The notes under the pieces: generated by a model
What the model was told of the DNA's origin: nothing
The model's input: the letters and a program-made list of their open reading frames with translations, nothing else
The model's database searches: none
From: Carya illinoinensis
Lineage: Eukaryota; Streptophyta; Magnoliopsida; Fagales; Juglandaceae
NCBI RefSeq assembly: GCF_018687715.1
Contig: NC_056755.1
Span: 35,421,001-35,485,000 of the forward strand
DNA length: 64,000 nt
Reading direction: 5' to 3'
In this document: in pieces, positions 47,171 through 59,702 of the stretch
Position numbering within the stretch: position 1 is the first letter of the stretch
How the letters are laid out: each line of letters opens with the position of its first letter
Made by a program: the position numbers and the translations under genes

Positions 47171-47344
47171 AGATTATGTATATATGTGGTTTTCTTTTGT
47201 TTTGTAACCTGCAAGGGAAAAATTTGTAGTTTATGATATATTTGATTGTTTTGATGTAACATGGTTTCCTCATTTTTTATTTATTTATTTTTATTTGTTT
47301 TAAAAGTAGAGCAGCAATCTGCCTATGCCTTACAGCTAACTTAA

Positions 47345-48580
47345 TCATTATGAAGTATCCTTGGCGGGAAAAGCACGGCGGGAGAGTCCCTCGACCACTT
47401 GAATTTTTGGCGAGAGGTGTAACGGGAGATCCCTCGACCGTATAACCTTAAAGTTAGGTTAGTGGGAGAGTTCCTCGACCACTTCACCTTGGCGAGAAGA
47501 GTGTGGCGAGAGAGTCCCTCAACTACTCAACTCTTTGGCAAGAGGTGTAACGGGAGATCCCTCGACCATATAACCTTAAAGTTAGGGAGCATTCACATTG
47601 GTCTATGCATATGTATATGCAAAGTCATATTTGCATAATATGAGCCTAAATTCATCTACATTGGATTATGCATCTTCAAATATTTGCATAGCTATGAACA
47701 GTACCTTTACATGTTTAAAGATCTACTATTCACTCTCCAAAACATATTTTATTAATTCTTTTTCTCTCCTCCCACTCTCTTTCTAATATTTTACCTTTAA
47801 ATATTTTACTACATATTTTACTCATTCACTCCCCAAAAAATATTTTATTTAAATATTTTACATATTTGAAGATCAAACCCTATTAAAAAAAAAGTAAAAA
47901 AAAATAAAATAAAATGATAATATTTTATTATTATTTTGTCTCAAATTTGCATAAACCAATGTGGAAGTTTTGCTTGTATGGCAAATTGGATCTTTAAAAG
48001 ATGTGATTTTACATATGCATATGTCTAAACCAATGTGAATGCTCTTAGTGGGAGACTTTTTTGACAACTTTAACTTGGCTAGAAGAGTGTGGCGGGAGAG
48101 TCCCTCGACAACTTGACTCTTTGGCAAGAAGTGTAATGGGAGGTTTGTCGACCGTATAACCTTAAAGTTAGGTTAGTGGGAGAATTCCTCAACCACTTTA
48201 CCTTGGTGAGAAGAGTGTGACGGGATAGTCCCTTGACCACTTGACTCTTAGGTGAGAGGTATAATGGGAGATCCCTCAATCGTATAAGCTTAAAGTTAGG
48301 TTAATGGGAGAGTTTATTGACTACTTTACCTTAGCACGAAGAGTGTGGCGGGAGAGTCCCTCGACCGCTTGACTCTTTGGCAAGATGTATCGACTGTATA
48401 AACTTAAAGTTAGGTTAGTGGGAGAGTTCCTCAATCACTTTACCTTGGTGAGAAAAGTGTGGCAAGAGAGTCACTCGACCTTTGGCGAGAGGTGTAACTA
48501 GAGATCCTTCGACCGTATGACCTTAAAGTTTGGTTAGTGGGAGAGTTCTTCGACCACTTTTCCTTGGCAAGAATATTATG
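47345..48580. repeat. Tandem-repeat array in the Tat-2 3' region, unit about 128 bp
   Basis: The landmark 'ccttaaagttaggttagtgg' recurs at about 47446, 47574, 48160, 48288, 48402 and 48521. Each unit has two related halves built on 'ggcgggagagtccctcgacc' and 'aacgggagatccctcgaccg'. Spacing is 128, 128, 114 and 119 bp where uninterrupted. A MITE (47587-48044) is inserted. The array lies between the integrase stop and the antisense extra ORF, as in Tat-1. Confidence 0.9.
47587..48044. mobile_element. 458-bp TIR element inserted in the Tat-2 array
   Basis: It begins GAGCATTCACATTGGTCTA and the reverse complement of its end is GAGCATTCACATTGGTTTA, a near-perfect 19-bp TIR. Both ends also carry 'catatgcatatg'-like motifs. 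Removing it restores the array unit exactly ('aaagttagg' + 'ttagtgggag') without leaving a duplicated target. The TIR resembles Harbinger-like MITEs, but a TTA duplication is not obvious. Confidence 0.75.
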
Positions 48581-48714
48581 CAAATAAAATTGGGCAACAA
48601 AAAATAAATAAAATTGAGCAATGAATAGAAAGGAAAGCATATGCAGGCATTTGTTATTGAATGAGCGAAGTAACAAAACGTAAGAATTTACATATCTCTT
48701 ATTTTAAAAGTAGT

Positions 48715-49790
48715 ATTTTCTTAGGTGTTCTGTATTCCAAGGATGAGGTAGCTCACACTTTGTGGTGTCTTTGAGGTGGTAAGCTCCCGGTTAGTGACTT
48801 GCTACCACTACATATAGGCCCTCCTACCGTGGGCCTAATTCTCTTATTCTATTGTTGTTACCCCCGTTTCTTTTAGAACAAAGTCTCCTACCTTGAAGGA
48901 CCTAGGCTTCACCCTTTTGTTGAAGTACTTTTCCATTCTCCTTTTAGAAGTTGCTATTTTGGCTCTTGTGTTTGACCTTACTTCCTCTAGCAATTCTAGC
49001 TTTTCCTCCAACCTTGCCTCATTTGTCTCTAGGTCAAAATTTTTTCTCCTGTGGCTTGGCAACCCCACCTCCACTGGTACCATGGCTTCGCTCCTATACG
49101 CTAGTTGAGGTTTTTGGGGGTGGTTCTATAAGCCCACAAGATTTATGGGAGCTCATCCACCCACACCCTCTTTTTCTCGCCTATCTGTTCTTTTTTTTTT
49201 TTTTAATATCCTGACAATGGTCTTGTTTGTTGCCTCAACCTATCCATTTGCTTGGGAATGTCCCGAGAAAGAATACTTGACTTTGATTCCTAACTCTACA
49301 TACCATTGGTGATAATAATTGGAATTGAACTGCCTGTTGTTGTCAAATATGATGCATTTGGATATCCCAAATCTGCATACTACAGCCTTCCTCAAGAATT
49401 ATTTCACACTGCCTTAGTTTTTATCCACTTTGTGAAGTAATCAACATGAACAACGATGAATTTGGTCCCTCATTTGCTCGGAGGCATGGGACTGACCAAA
49501 TCTATTCCCCATTGGGTGAATGACCATGGTGAAGTTATTGACCTCAGTTCCTCGGGAGGTGGCTCGAGACTGGCGCGTGCAACTGGCATTGGATGCACTT
49601 CCTTACAAACTCCTTTGCATCTTTAATGCATTTGGCCAGTAACAACCTGCTCTTACAATCTTTGCTATAAGTGTCTATCCTCCTAAATGGTTCTCGTATA
49701 TCCCCTCATATATTTCTCTTATCACATATTCGACCTCTTCCTTCATTACACATCTCGTCAATGGGTTTAAGAAACCTCACCTGTATAGTA
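48715..49790 (-). pseudogene. Tat-2 integrase, decayed
   Basis: Reading leftwards: core pieces with 'FIVVHVDYFTKW'-like sequence near 49450, 'FNSNYYHQWYVELGIKVKYS' and an 'NGxVEATNKTI' motif near 49330-49220 (the E of the DDE triad region). Then the C-terminal segment 49083-48844 with 'KRRMEKYFNKRVKPRSFKVG' and 'DFVLKETG', ending in 'CELPHPWNTEH'-like sequence near 48730. Several frameshifts and stops. Confidence 0.8.
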
Positions 49791-49821
49791 CCCCATCTAC
49801 CATAGTGAACCTAGCCGCCCT

Positions 49822-50232
49822 TCATTTGATCTTTCTCGCCTCCTCCAGAGAGGGCGAAAGCTTCCCTGTCTCTAGGTATTCAACTATGTTATCTACCCAT
49901 CTCGACGTAATTTCTCCAATTTGCAAAGTTTCTTCTCCTACGGCTGGAGTATCTACCATTCTAAGGCTCACCTTCCATGGCAAAGCATCTTCCTGCTTTG
50001 CTAATGCTGTTCGTGCTAATCGATCAGCCTTGAAATTGTCTCTAGGAATTTGCTTGATTTGAAAGTAATTGAGGTACTTGCGGTTCTCTTGAACCTGATA
50101 GTGGTATTTTATCAATTTTTGACCCTTCGCCAGATATGCCTCTATGATTTTTCCGACTACTACCTGTGAATTGGCTTTCATTTCTACTTCTTGTCCTCTA
50201 GATGCCTTTACTATCACTAACCCCATGAGCAC
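49822..50232 (-). pseudogene. Tat-2 archaeal-like RNase H segment
   Basis: A 136-codon open segment contains 'ANSQVVVGKIIEAYLAKGQK', 'YLNYFQIKQIPRDNFKADRL' and 'ARTAL'. This is the C-terminal half of the second RNase H that distinguishes Tat elements from other gypsy lineages. It lies between the RT/RNase H and integrase, in the expected order. Confidence 0.8.
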
Positions 50233-50758
50233 CTCTTCATATTTAATTTATGTTAGTTACCATAAAATTTAACCACACCATGTGATACGATTCCTCCCCC
50301 TCATTGGTCACTATGTGCATGCCAACACCTCCCTCTACTCGGCAGGATGACCCATCAACATACACTCACCATGGTGTCTTCACAACATTTTTGGGTACAT
50401 AACTAATGTCATATTTTCTTAACTCAATTGATCATTTGACTAATAGCACCGATGTGTCGGGCTTCTGTAGTATCTTTTGTAAAGGCAACAAGGTAACAAC
50501 CCTTATCAGATGGACCTGAAAGTAAGGTTGTAATCGTTAGGTTGCTATTACTACGGCGAAGGCGACTAGCTCGATCTTTGGATATCTGGCTTCTGCTCCT
50601 CTCAATGCCTTGCTTACATAGTATATCGGTTTTTGTTCATTCCCCTCTTTTCTTACTAATGGTATTGATACGGCGTCTGGGGTCACAGCTAGAGACAAAT
50701 GAGAAAGGTTCTCATTGTTTGGTTTGGTTGGGTGATGGCAGGTGGGTCAGGTATTCTT

Positions 50759-51737
50759 TCAACTGCTTAAATGCCTTTTTGCCCTTGGCATTCCGATCAT
50801 GATTCTTCTTAAGTACTTGAAAAAAAGAAGGCATTTGTCTATTGATTGGGACATAAAGCTGTTGAAGGCCACTATTCTTCCCACTAGTTTTTGTACCTTG
50901 ATTAAATTTATGGGCAACTTCATCTCAATTATTGCCTGCAACTTCTCAGGATTGGCCTCAATACCTCTCTCTAACACCATAAACCGAAGGAACTTCCCTG
51001 AGTGTATTCCAAATGCACATTTGGTTGGGTTGAGTTTCATCTGATACTGTCACAAAACTTGGAAGGCTTCCTTGAGATCTTTTACATGCGAGATAAACTC
51101 CATACTTTTTACCAGTAAATCATCCATATATACCTTCATGTTCCTCTCGATATGATTTTTGAACATCTTGTTTACTATCCTCTAGTATGTCGCCCTAGCA
51201 TTCTTCAAGCCAAAAGGCATCACTTTGTAGCAATACAACCCTCGATCTGTTATGAAAGTGGTCTTCTTCTGGTCAGCTTTATTCATCCTAATCTTGTTGT
51301 ATCCTGAATAGGTGTCCATAAAACTTAGCACTTTATGCCCTACTATTGCATTCACTATCAAATCTATCCGTGGGAGTGGAAAACTGTCCTTCCAGCAAGT
51401 TTTGTTGAGATCCATAAAATCTACACACATTTGCCATTTTCCGTTAGATTTTTTCACCAATACTACATTTGACAACCACTTTGGATATTGTGCTTCTTTG
51501 ATGAATCCAGCTAGCAAAAACTTGTCTACCTCCTCTGAGATTGCTTCATACTTCTTAGTGTTGAAGTTCCTCTTCTTTTGTTTGACTGGACATGCCTTTA
51601 GATCTACACTCAACCTGTGCTTATTGATCTCCTTGCCTATTTTGGGCATATCCTTATCACTCCATGCAAATATGTCTTTATACTTTAGGATAAGGTTGGT
51701 CAATTGCTGAGTTTCTTCTTTTGTCAACCTGGTCCCT
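50759..51737 (-). pseudogene. Tat-2 reverse transcriptase, with intact YMDD
   Basis: The open segment 51727-51182 starts 'MTKEETQQLTNLILKYKDIF' and includes 'FAWSDKDMPKIGKEINKHRL', 'NGKWQMCVDFMDLNK' and 'YCYKVMPFGLKNARATY'. After an in-frame stop at about 51180 the palm continues with an intact Y-M-D-D (51119-51130), then a TGA, then the thumb/connection 51040-50759 ('LNPTKCAFGIHSGKFLRFMV'). The N-terminal side of this domain is separated by the LARD insertion at 51738; the frame resumes beyond 59707. Confidence 0.88.
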
Positions 51738-54024
51738 TATGACGCCCCCAATTCCCCACGCCCGAACACGGGAAAATCGAGACGTCCGGATGGTGACAAC
51801 CCGGGTCACCATCCCATCGACGGGTGCCAAGTGTGTGCAAAGGCAACAAGTGTGCACAAGAAAAACGCAGCGGATAACGAAAGTCATATAACTAAGTACC
51901 AGAATTTTTTTCTTAACACAATACAGGCTGTTTAAAACATACATAAATAAAATATTACAAAAACCACAAATACAGTTTTAAACAAATATAAAACATATCA
52001 TCAGCAACCCGGCGGAGCCGCATCCTCGGGCTCAGCCTCCTCCTCCTCATCCTCATCACCTGCACCAAAAGCTACGGAACCACAAATGGTTCCGCAGGTA
52101 AGTAAACCCAAACGCTACCAGATAAAAACACATAGGACTCAAACAATATGCATGAAACATGCCCAATGCACAAAGCCCATAAAACATAATTTTTTCCACA
52201 CACGCCAAAAATCCCATTTGGCCCAAAAACATATCCTTTCCGAAAAACACGCCAAAAGTCACATTTGGCCGCCAAAAGTCCATTTGGCCCAATATCTCGC
52301 CAGAAGTCCATCTGGCCCACGCCAAAAGTCCCATTTGGCCTCACAAACCATTATCCAATTTTAACCGTATGCACCATGACCTCCCCTAGGGGTCATCCGC
52401 ACACCCTGGCTCCAGTGCCACACCGCAGAGTACCACTACGCATGTGACACCTAACGAGCGATGCCCAGTTCCGCGCCCCGCGCGTTCGTAGCCAAGCATC
52501 CTTTAGCCCTCGCCAGCGAAGGGCCACGGAGTCGGTGAGTAGGGCGATGCCCGGTTCCGCGCCCGGCGCGTTCGTAGCCAAGCATCCCCTAGCCTCGCTC
52601 CCGTCATTGCTCTCGACAACTCAGGGGACATCACCCAGTTTATTCCGCTCCCGAGTGACCAGAGGAGCTCCACCGAGATAATAACCCATCCCGGCTTGGG
52701 CTCGTGATACACACGCACCCGCAATACACTTACGTCAATACACAGGCTTTTCACATAAATCCACAAACACGCGTGCATGCACCATGTAATGCCATAACAA
52801 TGCATAATAAAATAATCCAACAACATAAAACAAATAAACAGGCAACTCCGTCCTCCATCCATCCGACCCCCGAAACTCCTCGGACTCAGTCCGGAATCAA
52901 CAACCAACAACAATAAATAAATTGAATGAGCGATATATATTTAAATCTGAAAATAGGGTTTGGAAAATACTTACAGCGCTATATGGTATTTTTAGAAAGC
53001 TTGCGGCGTTGCACACGACGGAAGATAAGCAACGTAACAGTGTATTTTACACTGTGTCTGTGGGTAATAAATTACCCACTTTTGAACGGGGACAAACTAG
53101 AGCTTAGGATTGATAGGGAATGGTCTAGGGATGATTGTGAAGCTATTGGAAGTGGTGGTTGGCCGTGGGTGGCGGCGAAAACGCCGGAAATAGGCCGGAA
53201 AACTCAAATCGAAAAGCAAGCTCGTAGGAGCTGTTCCGGTGGTCGTTGGAGGCCGGAAATAGGTGGGTTAGGACGGCAAGGAGTCGGTGATGAAGTGGTG
53301 AAGAAATGGTGGCCGGAGGTGGAGCGACGGCGGCGGATCGAGCCAAAAACCGTGGGGCTTCAAATGGCTTTTCCGGCCAAACGGCCGGCCGGATGGGGGA
53401 GATATTTGGTGGGAAGGTGCGCCGGAGGGAGGGGGTTCGAACAAGACCGGCGGCGAGCCAAACGGTGGCCGGACGGCGGCGGTCTGGGCTGAAGAAGATT
53501 CCGGCGACAGGGGTGAAAACAGAGCAGGTGCAGCAACTTCCGGCGGCTCTCGAAAGCTAACGGCTGGTCCGATGGCTCTGAAAATTGGTGGGGATGATCT
53601 ATGGTGGAAGGGGAAGAGAATGGTGGTGACGGCGCACCAAACGGTGGCCTGACGGCGGAGAACCGGCCGGTCAAAGTGGAGGCAACGGGAATGAGAAAAA
53701 GAGGGAGGACGCACGGGGAGAGGGAAACCGGAAAGGAAAAGAGAAAGAAAAAGAAGAAAAGAAGAAAAGAAGAAAAAGAAAAAGGAAAAAGGGAAAAGAA
53801 AAAGAGAAAAGAAAAGAAATGAGGTCCAGTCCTCACTCCGGAAACCAAAACTGATCCGCCGAAAACGATTTTAAAAACCGTAAAACGACTAAATAAAATA
53901 AACACCACATCAAATAAATTAAAAACCAATTTAAAACACATTAATTTAAAATAAATAAACTAATATATTAATTAAATTAAAAACAACCCTTCAGTGAAAA
54001 TACACGCAAAAGCGGGTCATCACA
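51738..54024 (-). repeat. 3' LTR of the LARD
   Basis: 2287 bp. It lacks one 28-bp copy of the 'aatatctcgccagaagtcca' minisatellite unit present in the other LTR, which accounts exactly for the length difference. Confidence 0.93.
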
Positions 54025-54041
54025 TCCTCCCCTCCTTAAAA
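54025..54041 (-). promoter_or_regulatory. Polypurine tract of the LARD
   Basis: On the element strand, tttttaaggaggggagga directly precedes the 3' LTR. It is the same tract as in the Tekay element. Confidence 0.85.
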
Positions 54042-57000
54042 ACAAATTTCGTCCTCGAAATTTTGCAAGATCAACTACTAGCGCCAAAAAGATACCATAA
54101 ACAACTCCGATTATACTTGAGAAAATCATACCATCAACCATTTCCACACAAGTATGAAGAATGCACTTCCCAAAAATACTCCTATAAGCAACTCCATCAT
54201 ATTCGCACTAATCTCCCAGAAATGCATCACGTCTAGAACTCTTAAAGCGGCCACGTAAACCGAAATCACCATATCTTGGTAATCTAATAGTCACTTCCAA
54301 AATAAACCATCAATAATCATCATTTGCACAACTAAAATATTACTCTCCAATTACAAGTACCTGCTCGAAATTTCGAGTCGTCACTAATTACCCAAATTCA
54401 GCACAAAATTTAAATACCTAACTATCTCCAAAAATCACGTTTCCGTGCGCACTCTGATAACCCGCCAAAATGCAAAAAGACTATATCCTCATAAATTAAC
54501 ACCCTTGAATACAAGCTAACTCTTAACACCTGAAAGCAAGAAAATCCTTTATCACATTTTGATAGAAAATATAGTCTCCCAAAATCATGAATTTTCACTC
54601 CTATCCTTCAATTATCTCTAGCTACCCTAATCAAATCAAAATTCCGCAATGACACCCAGATCATCAACAAAAAGACAATATCAATCAATTGCAACTTCCA
54701 AATTAAAAACAAGCAACATTATCACCAATACGCCAATCTCATCTAAGATTGAGAACAAAAGGCTCGGATCCGTCCCGACCAACTAATAAAGCACCTATAA
54801 CTCCTACCTAACAACTTACACTTTCAAGATCATCATCTAAATTCTGAATATCGTCTAATTTAGAGATAACTAAATTCACTACGAACCACGATTAAATTCA
54901 CGATAACCTTAATAAACCCTTCTTATAAACTCACTTACCTACTCCTATTCTCATAACCCTAATATTAGCACGACTATTTCCTTCAATTGCATACAAAATT
55001 AAATCTCAAGATAGGCCATGCTATTCAAACCTCCAATCCATCAAAACTATGGCACTACTCTCCTGACTTCTACTGCTTATTACCTTACGTACCTGTTTAG
55101 GCTAATCACCGTTGATTCCCAAACTTCCACTTTCAAGATTTTATTAACCACTACACATGGCGACTCAACAATCTCTCTTCTAGTTAAATAAAATGTATAT
55201 AATTCTCCCAATTGGACACTCAAACTCCAAAAGAAAGTATAGCCTCAAAATTTAAATTCCTGTGTGACCTCAAGTCACAATTAATTCTCTAAGATAGTCT
55301 CCACAATAAATGCCAACTATCACTCCAATTGGTAACCCACTTCAACTGTACACTTCGATCAACTCACTAAGAACTCGAAGTTAAAATCTATTGAATTTAA
55401 TACTATCACATCTAATCCATTTCAGTACTCACCAAAGCCACTTCTCTCAAGCCAAAAAGAGACTAGGATTTGTACTCTCCGAAATCCATACACTCTCACC
55501 ACCACTATAAATGGATCTCATGTACCCTTAGCTAAGATCAATAATCATTCTAACGTATAAGTGATCCATCACTTCCATTTCCAACATCCGTACCTTATCC
55601 TCAAAATAAACAAAATTTCATTTCCCAAAACCTGCATCATCTATTATCCTCAACTCGGTATGAATCAATCCTAAAACTTGTCACTATAACCTCGAGCTAT
55701 AACAATTATTGCCAACCCACATTCCATTGAGTAACATGCTTCGACTGAACGCTCCAATCGATTTACCACTATCATGTGTCAATCTCATACGTCCTTAGCC
55801 GAAACCAATAGTCATTCCAACGTACAAGTAATCCATTACTACTATTTCTATCATCTGGACTTATATCCGCAAATCAACATGAATCATTCCTATATCTGCT
55901 TAACTTATACCCTTAATATAAGCAAATAGTTAACGCTTAAAACTTTGTACAGAAAATGACCTTAAACCTGCTAATAATCCGTTCCCAAAAGTCTCTAGAA
56001 CATAAGGTCTCAACTTCAATCGAATTCAATACCAACAATTAAGCTATTGCTTCCAAAACCTCAATGGGTCCATATCTTCCGAACCGACAAAAATCATTTC
56101 CTAAAATCGGTTACCACAACCTCGAGTTAACAATAGTCATTTTCTGAACTAAGTCAATATCTACAATCCTCAAAGAAGTATATGAGCTATATCATTACCT
56201 TCCATTCTCAAAGAAATGTACCCCAGAAAAATTTCATATTATTAACTAAACTCTGATCAACCCCATTTTAATGGTTGCAAACTAATCACTCTCCAGAGTG
56301 GATCAAGCTAACACCCCAAGTCTGTAAAATTAAGAAGTCAACTCTTATTATAAATTGGTCCTTCAACTCTGTAATTCTAAAACCTTAAATCAAATAAGAA
56401 TAATTTCTAAAATTTCTAAGATCAATGAGCTTACACCCCATAATAGGACAATCGGCTCCCAAAACTTTTAAAATCTAATACATTAACGGATAATAAATCA
56501 TTTTCTGAAATTCTCGAGATTGATAGCTTTAATCCAAAACATTCACCTTAAAACTTGTAAATTTTAAAACCCCAATTGCCACCAAAATGTTCATCCGAAT
56601 CAGCGAAATTTAAAACTTGAAATTTAATTATTTCCCCCAAAGCTTGTCGAACCTAAAACCTTAATTACCAAAATCTTATTTCCTAAAATCTATAAGGCCT
56701 CAAACCTTAGATAAAATTATCTTAAACCAATCCTTAAAGTTCGTTGAACCTACACTCTCCTATTCTATAGCTTCATTACATAAATTCTACAAAACCTAAG
56801 ACCTCAACCATCTTAAGCGACTTAAAGCTAACTCCCCTCCTTAGTTGCAACTTACATTCCTACTCCCAAGAAATTGCCTAATCCATGTCGTTCCCTTCTA
56901 GCCACAATATTATGAAAGTAACCCACCTTTATAAAATTCAACCCTACTTCACTAAGAATTTTTTTTTTTTTTTTTTTTTCAACGACATTCTCAATAGTAC

Positions 57001-57373
57001 CGTCCTCCTGCCATAGCACAATCCTCAATCCCACTTTAACTCCAGACAAAACAAAACAAAACAACTTAAAACAAAATAAACAAAACAAATAAACAACATA
57101 CTTGCAATTCAAATAAAATCAAATCAAGTTAAAGAAAAACAAATAAAACCATCATAAAACCAAAAACCAAAACCAACATCACACAGCAAAAAACAAAAGA
57201 AACCAGCATGCAAAAACATAACCAAATAAATAAAAACAAGCAAACAAGCTCAAACAGATAAACAAATAAAACAAATCAAATAACAACTTTACTTAACATA
57301 ATTTTAAAACACAAACTTTAAAAAGCATTCTGGTACTGCCTACGGGACATGTGGTTTTACCCAGAGCCAAACC
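54042..57373 (-). other. Non-coding interior of the LARD
   Basis: Stops in all six frames; no gag, protease, RT, RNase H or integrase residue. The plus strand is strikingly A/C-rich and G-poor, so the element's RNA strand is T/G-rich. Only the first roughly 250 bp next to the primer site (57110-57373) and the last roughly 40 bp before the polypurine tract resemble the Tekay element. An internal block near 55514-55600 recurs in diverged form about 267 bp further on (55782-55870). The region has poly-A/T runs, including T24 at about 56959. Confidence 0.8.
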
Positions 57374-57385
57374 GCTCTGATACCA
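57374..57385 (-). promoter_or_regulatory. Primer binding site of the LARD, initiator-Met tRNA
   Basis: GCTCTGATACCA on the plus strand is the reverse complement of TGGTATCAGAGC. It lies 2 bases inside the 5' LTR, as in the Tekay element. Confidence 0.93.
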
Positions 57386-57387
57386 CC

Positions 57388-59702
57388 TATGACGCCCCCA
57401 ATTCCCCAAGCCCGAATACGGGAAAATCGAGACGTCCGGATGGTGACAACTCGGGTCACCATCCCATCGACGGGTGCCAAGTGTGTGCAAAGGCAACAAG
57501 TGTGCACAAGAAAAACGCAGCGGATAACGAAAGTCATATAACTAAGTACCAGAATTTTTTTCTTAACATAATACAGGCTGTTTAAAACATACATAAATAA
57601 AATATTACAAAAACCACAAATACAGTTTTAAACAAATATAAAACATATCATCAGCAACCCGGCGGAGCCGCATCCTCGGGCTCAGCCTCCTCCTCCTCAT
57701 CCTCATCACCTGCACCAAAAGCTACGGAACCACAAATGGTTCCGCAGGTAAGTAAACCCAAACGCTACCAGATAAAAACACATAAGACTCAAACAATATG
57801 CATGAAACATGCCCAATGCACAAAGCCCATAAAACATAATTTTTTCCACACACGCCAAAAATCCCATTTGGCCCAAAAACATATCCTTTCCGAAAAACAC
57901 GCCAAAAGTCACATTTGGCCGCCAAAAGTCCATTTGGCCCAATATCTCGCCAGAAGTCCATCTGGCCCAATATCTCGCCAGAAGTCCATCTGGCCCACGC
58001 CAAAAGTCCCATTTGGCCTCACAAACCATTATCCAATTTTAACCGTATGCACCATGACCTCCCCTAGGGGTCATCCGCACACCCTGGCTCCAGTGCCACA
58101 CCGCAGAGTACCACTACGCATGTGACACCTAACGAGCGATGCCCAGTTCCGCGCCCCGCGCGTTTGTAGCCAAGCATCCACTAGCCCTCGCCAGCGAAGG
58201 GCCACGGAGTCGGTGAGTAGGGCGATGCCCGGTTCCGCGCCCGGCGCGTTCGTAGCCAAGCATCCCCTAGCCCCGCTCCCGTCATCGCTCTCGACAACTC
58301 AGGGGACATCACCCAGTTTATTCCGCTCCTGAGTGACCAGAGGAGCTCCACCGAGATAATAACCCATCCCGGCTTGGGCTCGTGATATACACGCACCCGC
58401 AATACACTTACGCCAATACACAGGCTTTTCACATAAATCCACAAACACGCGTGCATGCACCATGTAATGCCATAACAATGCATAATAAAATAATCCAACA
58501 ACATAAAACAAATAAACAGGCAACTCCGTCCTCCATTCATCCGACCCCCGAAACTCCTCGGACTCAGTCCGGAATCAACAACCAACAACAATAAATAAAT
58601 TGAATGAGCGATATATATTTAAATCTGAAAATAGGATTTGGAAAATACTTACAGCGCTATATGGTATTTTTAAAAAGCTTGCGGCGTTGCACACGGCGGA
58701 AGAAAAGCAACGTAACAGTGTATTTTACACTGTGTCCGTGGGTAATAAATTACCCACTTTTGAACGGGGACAAACTAGAGCTTAGGATTGATAGGGAATG
58801 GTCTAGGGATGATTGTGAAGCTATTGGAAGTGGTGGTTGGCCGTGGGTGGCGGCGAAAACGCCGGAAATAGGCCGGAAAACTCAAATCGGAAAGCAAGCT
58901 CGTAGGAGCTGTTCCGGTGGTCGTTGGAGGCCGAAAATAGGTGGGTTATGACGGCAAGGAGTCGGTGATGAAGTGGTGAAGAAATGGTGGCCGGAGGTGG
59001 AGCGATGGCGGCGAATCGAGCCAAAAACCGTGGGGCTTCAAATGGCTTTTCCGGCCAAACGGCCGGCCGGATGGGGGAGATATTTGGTGGGAAGGTGCGC
59101 CGGAGGGAGGGGGTTCGAACAAGACTGGCGGCGAGCCAAACGGTGGCCGGACGGCGGCGGTCTGGGCTGAAGAAGATTCCGGCGACAGGAGTGAAAACAG
59201 AGCAAGTGCAGCAACTTCCGGCGGCTCTCGAAAGCTAACGGCTGGTCCGATGGCTCTAAAAATTGGTGGGGATGATCTATGGTGGAAGGGGAAGAGAATA
59301 GTGGTGACGGCGCACCAAACGGTGGCCGGACGGCGGAGAACCGGCCGGTCAAAGTGGAGGCAACGGGAATGAGAAAAAGAGGGAGGACGCACGGGGAGAG
59401 GGAAACCGGAAAGGAAAAGAGAAAGAAAAAGAAGAAAAGAAGAAAAGAAGAAAAAGAAAAAGGAAAAAGGGAAAAGAAAAAGAGAAAAGAAAAGAAATGA
59501 GGTCCAGTCCTCACTCCGGAAACCAAAACTGATCCGCCGAAAACGATTTTAAAAACCGTAAAACGACTAAATAAAATAAACACCACATCAAATAAATTAA
59601 AAACCAATTTAAAACACATTAATTTAAAATAAATAAACTAATATATTAATTAAATTAAAAACAACCCTTCAGTGAAAATACACGCAAAAGCGGGTCATCA
59701 CA
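57388..59702 (-). repeat. 5' LTR of the LARD
   Basis: 2315 bp. It carries two copies of the 28-bp minisatellite unit around 57950-58005, the duplicated 'ccaagcatcc' GC-rich segment, and an A/G-rich stretch (CT-rich on the element strand). Confidence 0.93.
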
